DNA of 64,000 nt from NCBI RefSeq assembly GCF_000378825.1, contig NZ_KB900388.1, forward strand, positions 4,533,901 through 4,597,900. Reading direction: 5' to 3'. This document shows, one piece after another, positions 33,906 through 42,949 of this stretch. The position numbers were made by a program, and so were the translations under genes. The stretch's first letter is position 1. Each line of letters opens with the position of its first letter. Source of the stretch: Salinispora vitiensis (GTDB lineage Bacteria; Actinomycetota; Actinomycetes; Mycobacteriales; Micromonosporaceae). Under the pieces are notes generated by a model that saw only the letters and a list, made by a program, of their open reading frames with translations, was not told the origin of the DNA and searched no databases.

Positions 33906-34157
33906 GTTGCTCTCCAGATTCGGGACGTGCCGGAAGAAGTGCGAGACGCCCTGGCAGCCCAGGCCAGGGCGCGCGGGCAGTCACTCCAGTCATATCTGCT
34001 GGAACTGGTGGAGACGCAGGCTCGACGGCTGCGCAACACGGCGGCCCTTGATCGCTTCGCCGGCCGATCCGACGGTGCTCGCTCTCTGCCGGGGGAGAGC
34101 GCCGCAGAGTTGAACGACCAGCGGGAGCAGCGCGGATCGTGGGGAAGCGCCGCGTGA
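33903..34157 (+). CDS. VapB-type antitoxin
   Basis: An 84-residue antitoxin with a ribbon-helix-helix/FitA-like N-terminus (MVALQIRDVPEEVRDALAAQ, ARGQSLQSYLLELVETQ) and a flexible C-terminal half that would wrap the toxin. The gene overlaps the toxin gene by four bases. An inverted repeat overlies the start, as expected for self-repression. Another ATG at 33888 would fall inside the operator. Confidence 0.88.
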   Translation: MVALQIRDVPEEVRDALAAQARARGQSLQSYLLELVETQARRLRNTAALDRFAGRSDGARSLPGESAAELNDQREQRGSWGSAA

Positions 34158-34555
34158 TCGTCGTGGATGCGTCGGTTCTGGCCGACGCTCTGGTCGATGA
34201 TGGGCCGGTCGGGGACGCGGCGCGGGCGGAACTGATCGGAGATCCGCACTGGGCCGCGCCGAGTCATCTTCTGGTCGAGGTCATGTCCGTGATCAGAGGC
34301 AAGGTCCTCGGTGGGAAGCTCGGCCTTGCCCGGGCTCAGGAAGTGATCGACGCCCTGCCTTCGTTGGTCATCGACGAGGTTGGCGTCGCGATGCTGGTCG
34401 ACCGGATGTGGCAGATGCGCGGCAATGTCACGGCGTACGACGCGGCTTACGTCGCGGCGGCGGAGTTGATGGCCTGCCCACTCGTGACTGGTGATGGTCG
34501 GCTCGCCAAGGCCAGCGGTATCCGCTGCGAGATCCGACTGCTCACCGCGTCCTGA
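34154..34555 (+). CDS. VapC-type PIN-domain toxin
   Basis: A 133-residue PIN ribonuclease. The acidic metal-binding residues are in VVDASVLADAL (Asp 5), HLLVEVMSVI (Glu about 41), TAYDAAYVAAAE (Asp about 97) and LVTGDGRLAKA (Asp about 116). Such toxins cut tRNA or rRNA and are neutralised by VapB. GTG 34154 overlaps the antitoxin stop; GTG 34139 is an alternative. The pair stands just outside the tandem tRNA-Lys elements and may have stabilised them. Confidence 0.9.
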   Translation: MIVVDASVLADALVDDGPVGDAARAELIGDPHWAAPSHLLVEVMSVIRGKVLGGKLGLARAQEVIDALPSLVIDEVGVAMLVDRMWQMRGNVTAYDAAYVAAAELMACPLVTGDGRLAKASGIRCEIRLLTAS

Positions 34556-34766
34556 CGGCGGCCGCCCGAGGATCATCGGCCCGACGCCCTTGGACCGGCC
34601 ATCCTGAGTGGAAGCGGCTCACCGACCATCGTCGCACTGTGGTTCGTATGGTGGTGCCTCCGGCCCACCGAACCGGATACCCAAACGGAGGGGTTTGCGG
34701 GCCGTAGGGCCGCGGCGTAAAGCCGATACCCTGGGCCTCGCTGCAGTGCATGGCGTCCCTTCCGCC

Positions 34767-36470
34767 TCATGGTGACGTCCTGCGTGGTCCGGCCTTAGCC
34801 TGGAGGGTTGCCGTCACGGCGTTCAGTTCGTCCTCGTCGGGGAGAGTGGCGTTGCCTTCGTAGGTGACCCCGGCAGGTGGGTCAGCGGCGCCCACTGGAT
34901 CGGCATCCCAGTAGTTGTTGCGGTAGACGACATGCTCCAGCGGTGGCGAGACGGTCAGGACCGCGGTGTTGTCCGCGCGGAGCACGACGTTCTCCTCGAC
35001 GGTGACCCACGCCGCGCCGTAGTCGGTATACAGCCCGAAGTTGTATGGCGTACGCGTATCGACGATGAGATTGCCACCGACCACCGCGCTGTTCTCGGCC
35101 GAGGTGCCCTGTGGTCCAGAGAGGTAGACACCGCCCCCGTCGGCCAGCACACCCATGGTGCGCGCGGTGTGGTTGCGTAGGATGCGGGTGCCCTCGCCGG
35201 TGCCGGCGACGATGCCACAGTGCGGCACGTCGGTGATTTCGTTGTGCGCGACGGTGCAGCCGTGGGTTCCCATGATGGAGATGCCGGGAGAACCGGAGTA
35301 TTCCAGTCCGACGTGGTGGACTCGGTTGTCCGCGATCAGGACCGTGCTGGCGTCGGTTACGGTGATCGCCGAGGCCGACAGGGTGTCGAAGCCGCAGCCT
35401 CGCACCGCCAGATCGGAACCGCGCGAGAACCCGACACCGGCCGCGCCCATCCGGGTGAACCGGCACCCTTCGATCTCCACGCGGGCGCAGTCGTCGAACT
35501 GGAGGCAGGCCGGAATGAGCGACGATTCGGCCGGGACCATGACCCACGCGCCTTCGCCGAACGTGATCTTGTTGATCGGGCCGCCCTCGTAGAAGCCGTT
35601 GCCGTGGTAGTGCAGGAATCCCCGCTGGTCGCCGGGCCGCAGCCACGTCGCATCGGCGAACGTCAAGCCGCGGAGGTTGACCTCGGTCGTACCGCTGGCC
35701 ACCAGCAGCGTTTCGAGGACCGGGACGACCGCAGTGGTGTGCTGTGGATGCTCGCCCTCCCGGGGCAGGTAGTGCAGGAGGTGGCGGCCGACCCGGGAGC
35801 GGTCCAGGACGAAGGTGCCGGGCTCGGTGAGGAACGAGGCGTCGTTCTCCAGCCGAGTCGGCAAGCCCGGTCCGTGGGAGTTTTGTCCTTCATACGAGGA
35901 GTTGTACAGGTCGTTGGCCCAAGCGAAGGCGGGTTGAACCATCGTGATCCTGACGGGGCCGTCGCCCGTCACCGTGGCGACCGGGCAGCGGGCCTCGGTC
36001 CAGGGATACACCCCCCGGTAGACGAACTCGACGTCGGCTGGACTCTGCCAGGCCAGTGCGTCCACGACGTACCCGGTGGAGGTTGTCGTCACCTCGCCGG
36101 GCAGGCGGTCGATTCCGGCGCGTTCGGCTCTGCGGCCATCGACGTGCAGTTGACGAGCGTTCAGCTCCCCCACCTCCGCCAGCCAGACGTCGTCGGTGAC
36201 GCGCCAACCGGTGACCTCGCGGCCACCGCTGATGATGACCTTCTCCTGAGCGTCGGTGCCATATCCGTACGCCTGAAAGGTGATGCCGGAGTCGGCCGCG
36301 GTGAGCGTCAGCGGCTCGGTCAGCACGTGGGTGCCCGCTCGGAGCAGGACCACGACGTCACCGTCTACCTGCCTGGCCGCGTCTCGGGCCTGGCTCATCG
36401 TGGCGAACGGTCGCTTCGCGGTGCCCGCGGAGGCGTCGTCGCCCGATGGGGCGACATGGAACTCCACCAT
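34767..36470 (-). CDS. Right-handed parallel beta-helix protein
   Basis: A 567-residue protein without signal peptide. It begins like beta-helix polysaccharide-acting enzymes (EFHVAPSGDDASAGTAKRPF, TMSQARDAAR) and continues with PbH1 repeats in the middle and C-terminal parts (VEIEGCRFTRMGAAGVGF, LAVRGCGFDTLSASAITV, STVLIADNRVHHVG). This resembles GH141/GH120-like glycoside hydrolases, but family and substrate remain open. ATG 36470 has AAAGGGG upstream. It is divergent from a TetR gene with which it shares an operator, so it is probably TetR-controlled. Confidence 0.85.
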   Translation of the reverse strand: MVEFHVAPSGDDASAGTAKRPFATMSQARDAARQVDGDVVVLLRAGTHVLTEPLTLTAADSGITFQAYGYGTDAQEKVIISGGREVTGWRVTDDVWLAEVGELNARQLHVDGRRAERAGIDRLPGEVTTTSTGYVVDALAWQSPADVEFVYRGVYPWTEARCPVATVTGDGPVRITMVQPAFAWANDLYNSSYEGQNSHGPGLPTRLENDASFLTEPGTFVLDRSRVGRHLLHYLPREGEHPQHTTAVVPVLETLLVASGTTEVNLRGLTFADATWLRPGDQRGFLHYHGNGFYEGGPINKITFGEGAWVMVPAESSLIPACLQFDDCARVEIEGCRFTRMGAAGVGFSRGSDLAVRGCGFDTLSASAITVTDASTVLIADNRVHHVGLEYSGSPGISIMGTHGCTVAHNEITDVPHCGIVAGTGEGTRILRNHTARTMGVLADGGGVYLSGPQGTSAENSAVVGGNLIVDTRTPYNFGLYTDYGAAWVTVEENVVLRADNTAVLTVSPPLEHVVYRNNYWDADPVGAADPPAGVTYEGNATLPDEDELNAVTATLQAKAGPRRTSP

Positions 36471-36492
36471 GACGTATCCCCTTTCTCTCAAA

Positions 36493-36507
36493 GTTTATAG
36501 TGTAAAC
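36493..36507. promoter_or_regulatory. TetR operator between divergent genes
   Basis: GTTTATAGTGTAAAC is an inverted repeat with arms GTTTA/TAAAC around TAGTG. It overlaps -10-like boxes in both directions (TATAGT to the right, TATAAA to the left), in the 64 bases between the beta-helix and TetR genes. Confidence 0.65.
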
Positions 36508-36534
36508 AGCGTTGGGTGTTGCGGGAGGATGCGA

Positions 36535-37278
36535 ATGGCGAGCGCGGATATGGGCGACTCCGACCACACGATCGAGCTGCTGTGGCGACCCGAGGAGCCG
36601 GCACCGCCGCGACCTGGGTTGACCGTGGACCGCATCGTGCGGGCGGCCGTCGCCGTGGCCGACGCCGACGGGCTCGAAGGGCTGTCCATGCGCAAGGTCG
36701 GCGCGCGGCTCGGATTCACCAGCATGTCCCTCTATCGCCACGTGCCCGGCCGGAACCAGCTCGTGGACCTCATGTGTGACGCCGTCCTCGGACAGGTTGC
36801 CGACGCCGTGCTGACCGCCGGCGGGTGGCGGGATCGGTTGGCGGCACTGGCTCGTGCGGGCTGGGAGCTACGTCGGCGGCATCCCTGGCTGACACAGGTG
36901 CGCGGCACGCGGCGTATACCGGGCCCCAACGGTGTGACCCACTACGAACATCTACTCAGCGCAGTCGCCGACACCGGCCTCACGCCCGCTGAAACCATCG
37001 CCGTCGTCGGCCTCGTCAGCCGGTTCGTCGACGCCGAGGCCACACGCCTGGTCGAGGTGGCGTACACCGAGCAGCGCAGCGGCGTCTCGGAGCAGGACTG
37101 GTGGGGTGCCCGCGACGCACTCTATGCCCGGCTCGGTGGCTATCCGACACTCTCGTCGCTCTGGGAGGCGGGCGGCTTCGACGAGCCGGAGGATTCTTTC
37201 GAGTTCGGCCTGCGAACCGTGCTCGACGGTATCGAAGCCCTGATCCAGCATCGCCGTGACGAAAAAAGCGTGACATAA
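36535..37278 (+). CDS. TetR-family regulator
   Basis: A 247-residue repressor with an N-terminal helix-turn-helix (about 30-80: VDRIVRAAVAVADADGLEGL, MRKVGARLGFTSMSLYRHV) and a long C-terminal TetR_C_1-like ligand domain. ATG 36535 lies six bases after GGGAGG; ATG 36529 touches that site and is unlikely. It probably represses itself and the divergent beta-helix gene from the shared operator; the ligand is unknown but a sugar is plausible. Confidence 0.92.
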   Translation: MASADMGDSDHTIELLWRPEEPAPPRPGLTVDRIVRAAVAVADADGLEGLSMRKVGARLGFTSMSLYRHVPGRNQLVDLMCDAVLGQVADAVLTAGGWRDRLAALARAGWELRRRHPWLTQVRGTRRIPGPNGVTHYEHLLSAVADTGLTPAETIAVVGLVSRFVDAEATRLVEVAYTEQRSGVSEQDWWGARDALYARLGGYPTLSSLWEAGGFDEPEDSFEFGLRTVLDGIEALIQHRRDEKSVT

Positions 37279-37340
37279 CATGCCAGCTCTGAGGCAATGC
37301 AGTGCAGCGGTCCGCTTCCGGACGCCCGCGTAGGCAGGGC

Positions 37341-37470
37341 TCAGGCGAGGTAGTTCTTTGTCCGTCTCAGGTTATTCCGAGTAGTTGTAGTGGTCGGGAT
37401 GGCTTGGGCGGTGGTCAGGTTCGTGATCGAGTAGACGGTGATGGCGGACCAGCGGCCGGAAGCGGGTCAG
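37341..37470 (-). pseudogene. Transposase scrap, ISAs1-like
   Basis: The minus strand encodes GRWSAITVYSITNLTTAQA followed by a short degenerate tail and stop at 37341. This resembles the TVYAITSLTAAQA segment before the last catalytic part of ISAs1-family transposases, with the remainder deleted. The rest of the 320-base gap between TetR and the helicase shows no gene. Confidence 0.45.
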
Positions 37471-37601
37471 CTCGTTGGTCTTTGGTCCGCTACCTCATTC
37501 GTCGCGGTAGCGGCAGTGTGCGATCTGCACTGTGTCTTCGGAGGCCCCGTTGGGGTAACGGTCCACTACGATACCGTGCCTAGATCCCATCGATCTCAGC
37601 G

Positions 37602-40280
37602 GTGAGCATGAATAAGACGGAGCGTGAGGAGATTCGTCGCTTCGCGGCGGACTTCAGCCAGTGGAGCCACCGCGCCGAGGACGTGCAGGACTGGCGCCAG
37701 GCTGTCGTAGAGGCGGCCAGCCGCGACGAAAAGACCCTGCGGGCGCGGAGCGTCATGGTGGGTCGAGCCGGGCAGGCCGCTTGGCGCGTACTCACACTCC
37801 AGAGGAGTGACGCCGGAGTTGTCACTCGCCTCTGGGAGCGCGCGACGCTTCCCGTGCTGACCGCTGCTGACCGCACGCTGCTGCATCTCCTCGCGGCGGA
37901 CGTACCCCGCGCCGTCTCCGAGGTCGCGCCGATGCTCGGGGTGCGCCGCTTCTTCGCCGGGTCGGCAAAGAAGCAGTCGGCGGAGGCGGCCGGCGAGTTG
38001 TTACGTGCTCACCATGCGGCGCTTCTCCGCAGCGACGGCCCCGGTCGACTTGAACGGCTTGGTGCCTTCACTGCGCCCGTCGACCCCCGACGGCTCGGGT
38101 TCCAGACACTGCTTGACCCCGCCCTCCGCTTCGACCTTGTCTCTGGGCGGACGGGCCCGGTACCCGAGATCCTGGACCGGCCAGTCATCGACGGGCTGCC
38201 GGAAGCGCTGGGTGCCATCGCGAAGGTCGTCGCCAGCGAAGCCTCGTACAGATCGGTTGCCCACGACGCGGGTGAGAAGGTGAGACGGGCCGAGGTCCAA
38301 CGGATCCTGAATGAGATGCCTGTGGATGCGCTGAAGACCGCTACCCGGGATCGCCTCCGGCTTGGGCCACTCGCCGGGGCGGGGGTCAGCACGGTGCAGG
38401 GGGTACTGGACTGTGGCTGGTCCCTCCAAGCGCTACCGGGCGTCGGCGAGACCTCCGCGCGGCGCATGCTCGGCGCAGCGCAGACCCTCCGGCAGGCGAC
38501 CTACGACGAGGTGCCAGTCCGCATCGACCTCAACCACCGTCACCCCGAAACCACCCAGCTGCTGCGTTGCCTCGCCGATTGGGACTCGTGCCGGCAGACC
38601 CGAGGCGCGGCTGCGGACCTCGAACGTGCATCGGAACTCGCACCGCTGCGAGCCGCGATCGACAGCGAGACCACTCACCTGCTTGTGATCCCGACCAGGC
38701 AACTCCCGGCAGCTGGACTTTCCGAGAGCATCCAGATCGTCAAACGGCGAGCCGAACTACTGGGCATGTCGTCCGGATCGCGCCGCAGGAACGTCGCCGG
38801 AGACCCGTGGGACGACTTCCTCGCTCGGCCCGCCGACTACTTCGCCATGCTCGCCGAACTGGGGTTCGTCACCGAAGACGAGAACGCCTCGCATGGTGAT
38901 CTACCCGAAGAGATCATCCAGGCGGTCCGCGACCAAGCGCTCAACGGCGAACACCTGACGGCGTCGCTGCGCGGCTACCAGAGCTTCGGTGCCCGCTTCG
39001 CCCTGGTACAGCGCAAGGTCATCATCGGGGACGAGATGGGACTCGGCAAAACCGTCGAGGCGATCGCCGTCCTCGCGCACCTGCGAAGCAGAGGTAAGAC
39101 ACACTTCCTCGTCGTTTGTCCGGCCGCAGTGGTGACCAACTGGGTCCGTGAGGTCTCCGCCAAGTCGAAGCTGCGAGCATGCCGAGTCCACGGACCGGAG
39201 CGCGAACGCGCAGCCCGAGTGTGGATGCGTGACGGCGGGGTTGCCGTGACCACGTACGAGACCCTGGCGTGGTGGGAACGCGTGCTGCGGGAGCTCCACG
39301 ACCTCGCGTGTGTCGTCGTTGACGAGGCCCACTACATCAAGAACCCTCAAGCGCAGCGGACGGTCCGAACCAAGCGGCTTGTGGAGAGATCGGAACGCGC
39401 GATCCTGCTTACCGGCACGCCGCTGGAGAACCGGGTCGACGAGTTTCGCAACCTGGCCTCCCACGTACGTCCGGACCTCACCGTGGACGCCAGCGACCTG
39501 TCGCCGCGGATGTTCCGCAGGCAGATCGCGCCGGCCTACCTGCGCCGGAATCAGGAGGACGTGCTGACCGAACTTCCGGAGTTGATCGAGGTCGAGGATT
39601 GGCTGCCCCTCTCCGGGGCGGACAGCTCACGGTATCGGGGCGCGGTCGAGCGCGGGAACTTCATGGAAATGCGCCAGGCGGCGATGCTCGAAGGACCGCA
39701 GTCCACCAAGATGCAGCGCTTGATCGAGATCGTCCGCGAAGCGGAGGAGAACGGGCGCCGGGTCATCGTGTTCTCCCACTTCAGGGAGGTCCTCGGCCTC
39801 GTCGCCCGGTCGTTGCCCGGGCCGGTGTTCGGGCCACTCACCGGCTCTGTACCAGCCGGCCAACGCCAGCAGATGGTGGACCAGCTCTCCTCCGCCAGGC
39901 ACGGCGCCGTCCTCGTGGCCCAGATCGTCGCCGGCGGTGTCGGGCTCAACATCCAGTCCGCGTCTGTCGTCGTCATTTGTGAACCGCAGCTCAAGCCGAC
40001 GACTGAGGCGCAAGCCGTCGCCCGCGCGCACCGGATGGGACAGGTGCGCTCCGTGCAGGTCCACCGGCTGCTGTCCGAGGACGGCGTGGACCAGCGAATC
40101 ACCGAACTGCTGGCGAGGAAGAGGCGGATCTTCGACGAGTTCGCCCGGGTCAGCGAGATGGCTGACTCTAGTCCGGAGGCCGTGGACCTGTCCGAGGCGG
40201 AGCTCGTTCGGCAGGTCGTGGCAGCCGAGCGTCAACGCCTGTCCGCACGTGCTTCCACCCAGACCGGTGTAGCCGGGTAA
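37602..40280 (+). CDS. SNF2-family helicase/ATPase
   Basis: An 892-residue protein. The N-terminal 450 residues include a helix-hairpin-helix motif (LQALPGVGETSARRML, about 276-291), which binds DNA without sequence preference. The SNF2 motor follows: motif I GDEMGLGKT (Lys 483), motif II DEAH (from 574), motif III LLTGTPLENR, motif V GGVGLN and motif VI QAVARAHRMGQ. SNF2 proteins move along duplex DNA; bacterial ones occur in transcription recycling (RapA), restriction-like systems and DISARM. No methylase or nuclease gene adjoins it. The start (GTG 37602 or ATG 37608) lacks a clear ribosome binding site. It lies at the right edge of the variable region. Confidence 0.9.
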   Translation: MSMNKTEREEIRRFAADFSQWSHRAEDVQDWRQAVVEAASRDEKTLRARSVMVGRAGQAAWRVLTLQRSDAGVVTRLWERATLPVLTAADRTLLHLLAADVPRAVSEVAPMLGVRRFFAGSAKKQSAEAAGELLRAHHAALLRSDGPGRLERLGAFTAPVDPRRLGFQTLLDPALRFDLVSGRTGPVPEILDRPVIDGLPEALGAIAKVVASEASYRSVAHDAGEKVRRAEVQRILNEMPVDALKTATRDRLRLGPLAGAGVSTVQGVLDCGWSLQALPGVGETSARRMLGAAQTLRQATYDEVPVRIDLNHRHPETTQLLRCLADWDSCRQTRGAAADLERASELAPLRAAIDSETTHLLVIPTRQLPAAGLSESIQIVKRRAELLGMSSGSRRRNVAGDPWDDFLARPADYFAMLAELGFVTEDENASHGDLPEEIIQAVRDQALNGEHLTASLRGYQSFGARFALVQRKVIIGDEMGLGKTVEAIAVLAHLRSRGKTHFLVVCPAAVVTNWVREVSAKSKLRACRVHGPERERAARVWMRDGGVAVTTYETLAWWERVLRELHDLACVVVDEAHYIKNPQAQRTVRTKRLVERSERAILLTGTPLENRVDEFRNLASHVRPDLTVDASDLSPRMFRRQIAPAYLRRNQEDVLTELPELIEVEDWLPLSGADSSRYRGAVERGNFMEMRQAAMLEGPQSTKMQRLIEIVREAEENGRRVIVFSHFREVLGLVARSLPGPVFGPLTGSVPAGQRQQMVDQLSSARHGAVLVAQIVAGGVGLNIQSASVVVICEPQLKPTTEAQAVARAHRMGQVRSVQVHRLLSEDGVDQRITELLARKRRIFDEFARVSEMADSSPEAVDLSEAELVRQVVAAERQRLSARASTQTGVAG

Positions 40281-42949
40281 CGCGACGGCGGTGGCTGGTC
40301 CAATCCCGGCGGAGAGGGAGAACCGGGCCGATTGTTCGTTGACCCGTGGTTTCTCAGCGCCCGCGCCGCCCGGCGACCGGGCAGCACCGACGCCAGGACG
40401 GTCACGGCGACGGCGCCGAGGACGATCACCGGTAGCGCGTAGCCGGGCAGCCGGGCCGCGATCAGATCGCTCTCCGTGACGAACTGCGCCAGGCGCACCA
40501 CGCCCAGCGCGGTCGTCACGCCGAGCCCCGTGCCCAGCACGACGACCGTCGCCGCCTCCCACCGGACCAGCGCCTGGATCTGCCGTTCCGTGGCGCCGAC
40601 CGCGCCGAGGACGCGGAACTCGTGACTGCGCTCGGCGACCGACAGGGACAGCGTCGTCGCGACACCGAACAGCGCCGTGACGATGGCGACGCCCAGGAAG
40701 ACGTAGAGCAGCATGGGATCGAAGACCAGCCCGCCGCCCGGCCCGGTCAGGTAGGCGCGGGGCGGGTCGATCCGTGCGGTGGGGACGTCTGCCACCGCCT
40801 CCCGAAGCCCGTCGGCGACCGGTTCGGCCCCGGTGATCAGGACCGCGGAGACGAACGCCACCGGATCGATCGCCCGGATCGTGGCCGGGGTGACGAGCGC
40901 GTCCCCGAGCATCACCCGCGCTTCGGGTGAGTACGTCGCGACAACCTCCAGGCTCTGGACGCCCGCCGTGGCCTGCACGGTCAACCGGGTACCCACCGGC
41001 CAGTCGTACGCCTCGGCGAGGTCCGCGGCGACGGCGATCTGCCCGTCGGTGAGCCGGGACACAGGCGGGTCGGCGGCCCCGAGGTCGACGAGCGTGGCCA
41101 CCGCAGCCCCCCGCCCGCCGGTGACGGCGAGCGGCGGCACGACGGTCGGCCGGCCACGGACCCTCGGCGGCGGAATCGGATCGGTGACCGTGGTACGAGC
41201 CCGCACCAGATCGGCGGACTCCCGCACCCCGGCTACCGCGGCAACGTCGGCCGCAACCGAGGCGGGCAGCCCACTCCCTCCGTCGGTGCTCACCACCAGG
41301 TCGGCCCGAACAGCGACCGTGCCCCGGTCCGCCCGGCCTTCGGTGATCGAGGTGACCAAGGCCCAGGTCACCGTCGCCAGGGCCACGGTCAGCATCAACA
41401 GGGATGCGGCCGCGGCCACTCGGCGCGGGCTGCGCACGATGAAGGCACGCGCCATCCGGCCGACGTCCGGGCGCAGCATGACGGCGAGTGCGCCGACCAG
41501 CCGGCCGAGCGGCGGCACCGCGTACGGCCCGAGCACGGCCAGCGCGGAGAGCAGCAGCAGGCCGGCCAGGATGGCGGCCGCGCCGGCCGACGTCACGCCC
41601 TCCGGCGTCGGATCCTCCCGCCGAGCCAGGAAGCTGAGGGCCACGAACATGCCGGCCATGGCGAGCACCGGCAGGGCAGCGACGAGGCGCCGCCGGGACC
41701 GGCCCGACGGATCGGCCGACGACGCAGCGAGCGACTCGACCGGAGGCGCCAGCGACGCCCGCCACGCCGGGCGGGCGGACGCCGACCAAGAAATCAGCAG
41801 ACCTGCGGCAAGCGGCGGCAGCAGATAGGCAAGGCCGAGTTGTGGACCGACGCCACCGGTGTCCAGGCCGGTGCCGGCCAGCGACGCGGCCAGCAGGCGC
41901 GCGACGCCGAGACCGACGAGGAGGCCGAGCAGACCCGCGGCGAGGCCGACGACGACTGCCTCGGCGCGCAGCAGCAGCCGCACCTGGCGCGGCGTCATGC
42001 CAACGGTCAGCAACAACGCCAGCTCCCGCGAGCGCTGGCGGGCGAGCGTGCCGAACGTTCCCGCTAGCACGAACACCCCGACGAACGCACCGACCAGGGC
42101 CAGCATGCCGAGGTTGGTGGTGATCTGGGCGGCCCGCTCAGCGAGCGTGCGCCGTTGGGACGCCCGCACCTCCGCGCCGGTACCCACCCACACCTGCGCA
42201 TCGGGGTTGGCGTCGGCGACCACGTCCCCGACGCGTGTCGCCAGCGCCGCCTGGCCGGTCCCGGGTGCGGCGGCAACCCAGAGCGCCTGCCAGTCGTCGC
42301 CGAGCCCGGCGGCCCGGCGTACCCGGGCGGGCTCGGTGAGTACGGTGAGGCCGCTCAGCGACCCGTCACCGTCGCCGACCGTCACCACGCCGACGACCGT
42401 CACCCGGACCGCCTCGTCCGGCAGCATCAGGACGGTGACATCACCCGGCCGAAGTTCGCCGCCGCGCGCGGTCTGCCGGTCGATGACGACCTCGTCGGCC
42501 GCCTCCGGCGCCCGGCCCGCCACGAGCGCGTACGGCGACAGTTGCGGGGCGGCGATCCACGGCCGCAGGTGGCTGCCACCGCCGACCGGCGGGGCGACGA
42601 CCCGGCCTTCGGCACCGACGATGTCGGCCGGCACCGCCGCGTCACCGGCCGCCGCGGCGACGCCCGGCAACGCGGCGACCCGTTCGACCGTCGCCGCGGA
42701 CACCCGAGCGCCGGAACCGCTCTCCGGACCCCGCACGGGCGCGTCACCGGGCCGGGCGACCAGGGAGACGGTGGCGTACTCGCTGCCGCCGACGTCGTCC
42801 GTCGCGGTGGCGAACTGGAGGATGAACTGCGACGACCCCGCGAGCAGACCGGTGGCGAGCGCACCGGCTGCGATGGTGCCGACGAGCCGGGGCCACCGCT
42901 CGGCCACCGTGCGGCGGGTGATCAGCCAGAGGAGCCGCGCGCCGGCCAT
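40232..42949 (-). CDS. ABC transporter permease, FtsX/MacB type
   Basis: A 905-residue permease with an N-terminal helix and two FtsX domains, giving about ten helices (one after about residue 20, three near 285-390, two near 440-500, one near 530, three near 750-870) and large extracellular parts between. It pairs with the ATPase gene upstream; stop and start overlap (TGATG). Such exporters move antimicrobial peptides or lipids. The last 20 or so residues are read from the antisense of the helicase 3' end, so the normal C-terminus may have been replaced. Confidence 0.92.
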   Translation of the reverse strand: MAGARLLWLITRRTVAERWPRLVGTIAAGALATGLLAGSSQFILQFATATDDVGGSEYATVSLVARPGDAPVRGPESGSGARVSAATVERVAALPGVAAAAGDAAVPADIVGAEGRVVAPPVGGGSHLRPWIAAPQLSPYALVAGRAPEAADEVVIDRQTARGGELRPGDVTVLMLPDEAVRVTVVGVVTVGDGDGSLSGLTVLTEPARVRRAAGLGDDWQALWVAAAPGTGQAALATRVGDVVADANPDAQVWVGTGAEVRASQRRTLAERAAQITTNLGMLALVGAFVGVFVLAGTFGTLARQRSRELALLLTVGMTPRQVRLLLRAEAVVVGLAAGLLGLLVGLGVARLLAASLAGTGLDTGGVGPQLGLAYLLPPLAAGLLISWSASARPAWRASLAPPVESLAASSADPSGRSRRRLVAALPVLAMAGMFVALSFLARREDPTPEGVTSAGAAAILAGLLLLSALAVLGPYAVPPLGRLVGALAVMLRPDVGRMARAFIVRSPRRVAAAASLLMLTVALATVTWALVTSITEGRADRGTVAVRADLVVSTDGGSGLPASVAADVAAVAGVRESADLVRARTTVTDPIPPPRVRGRPTVVPPLAVTGGRGAAVATLVDLGAADPPVSRLTDGQIAVAADLAEAYDWPVGTRLTVQATAGVQSLEVVATYSPEARVMLGDALVTPATIRAIDPVAFVSAVLITGAEPVADGLREAVADVPTARIDPPRAYLTGPGGGLVFDPMLLYVFLGVAIVTALFGVATTLSLSVAERSHEFRVLGAVGATERQIQALVRWEAATVVVLGTGLGVTTALGVVRLAQFVTESDLIAARLPGYALPVIVLGAVAVTVLASVLPGRRAARALRNHGSTNNRPGSPSPPGLDQPPPSRYPATPVWVEARADRR

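Noticed and set aside
33903..34555. vapBC as cargo inside element 2
   Set aside because: The third attachment copy ends at 33789, before the pair, so they are outside the element as bounded here.
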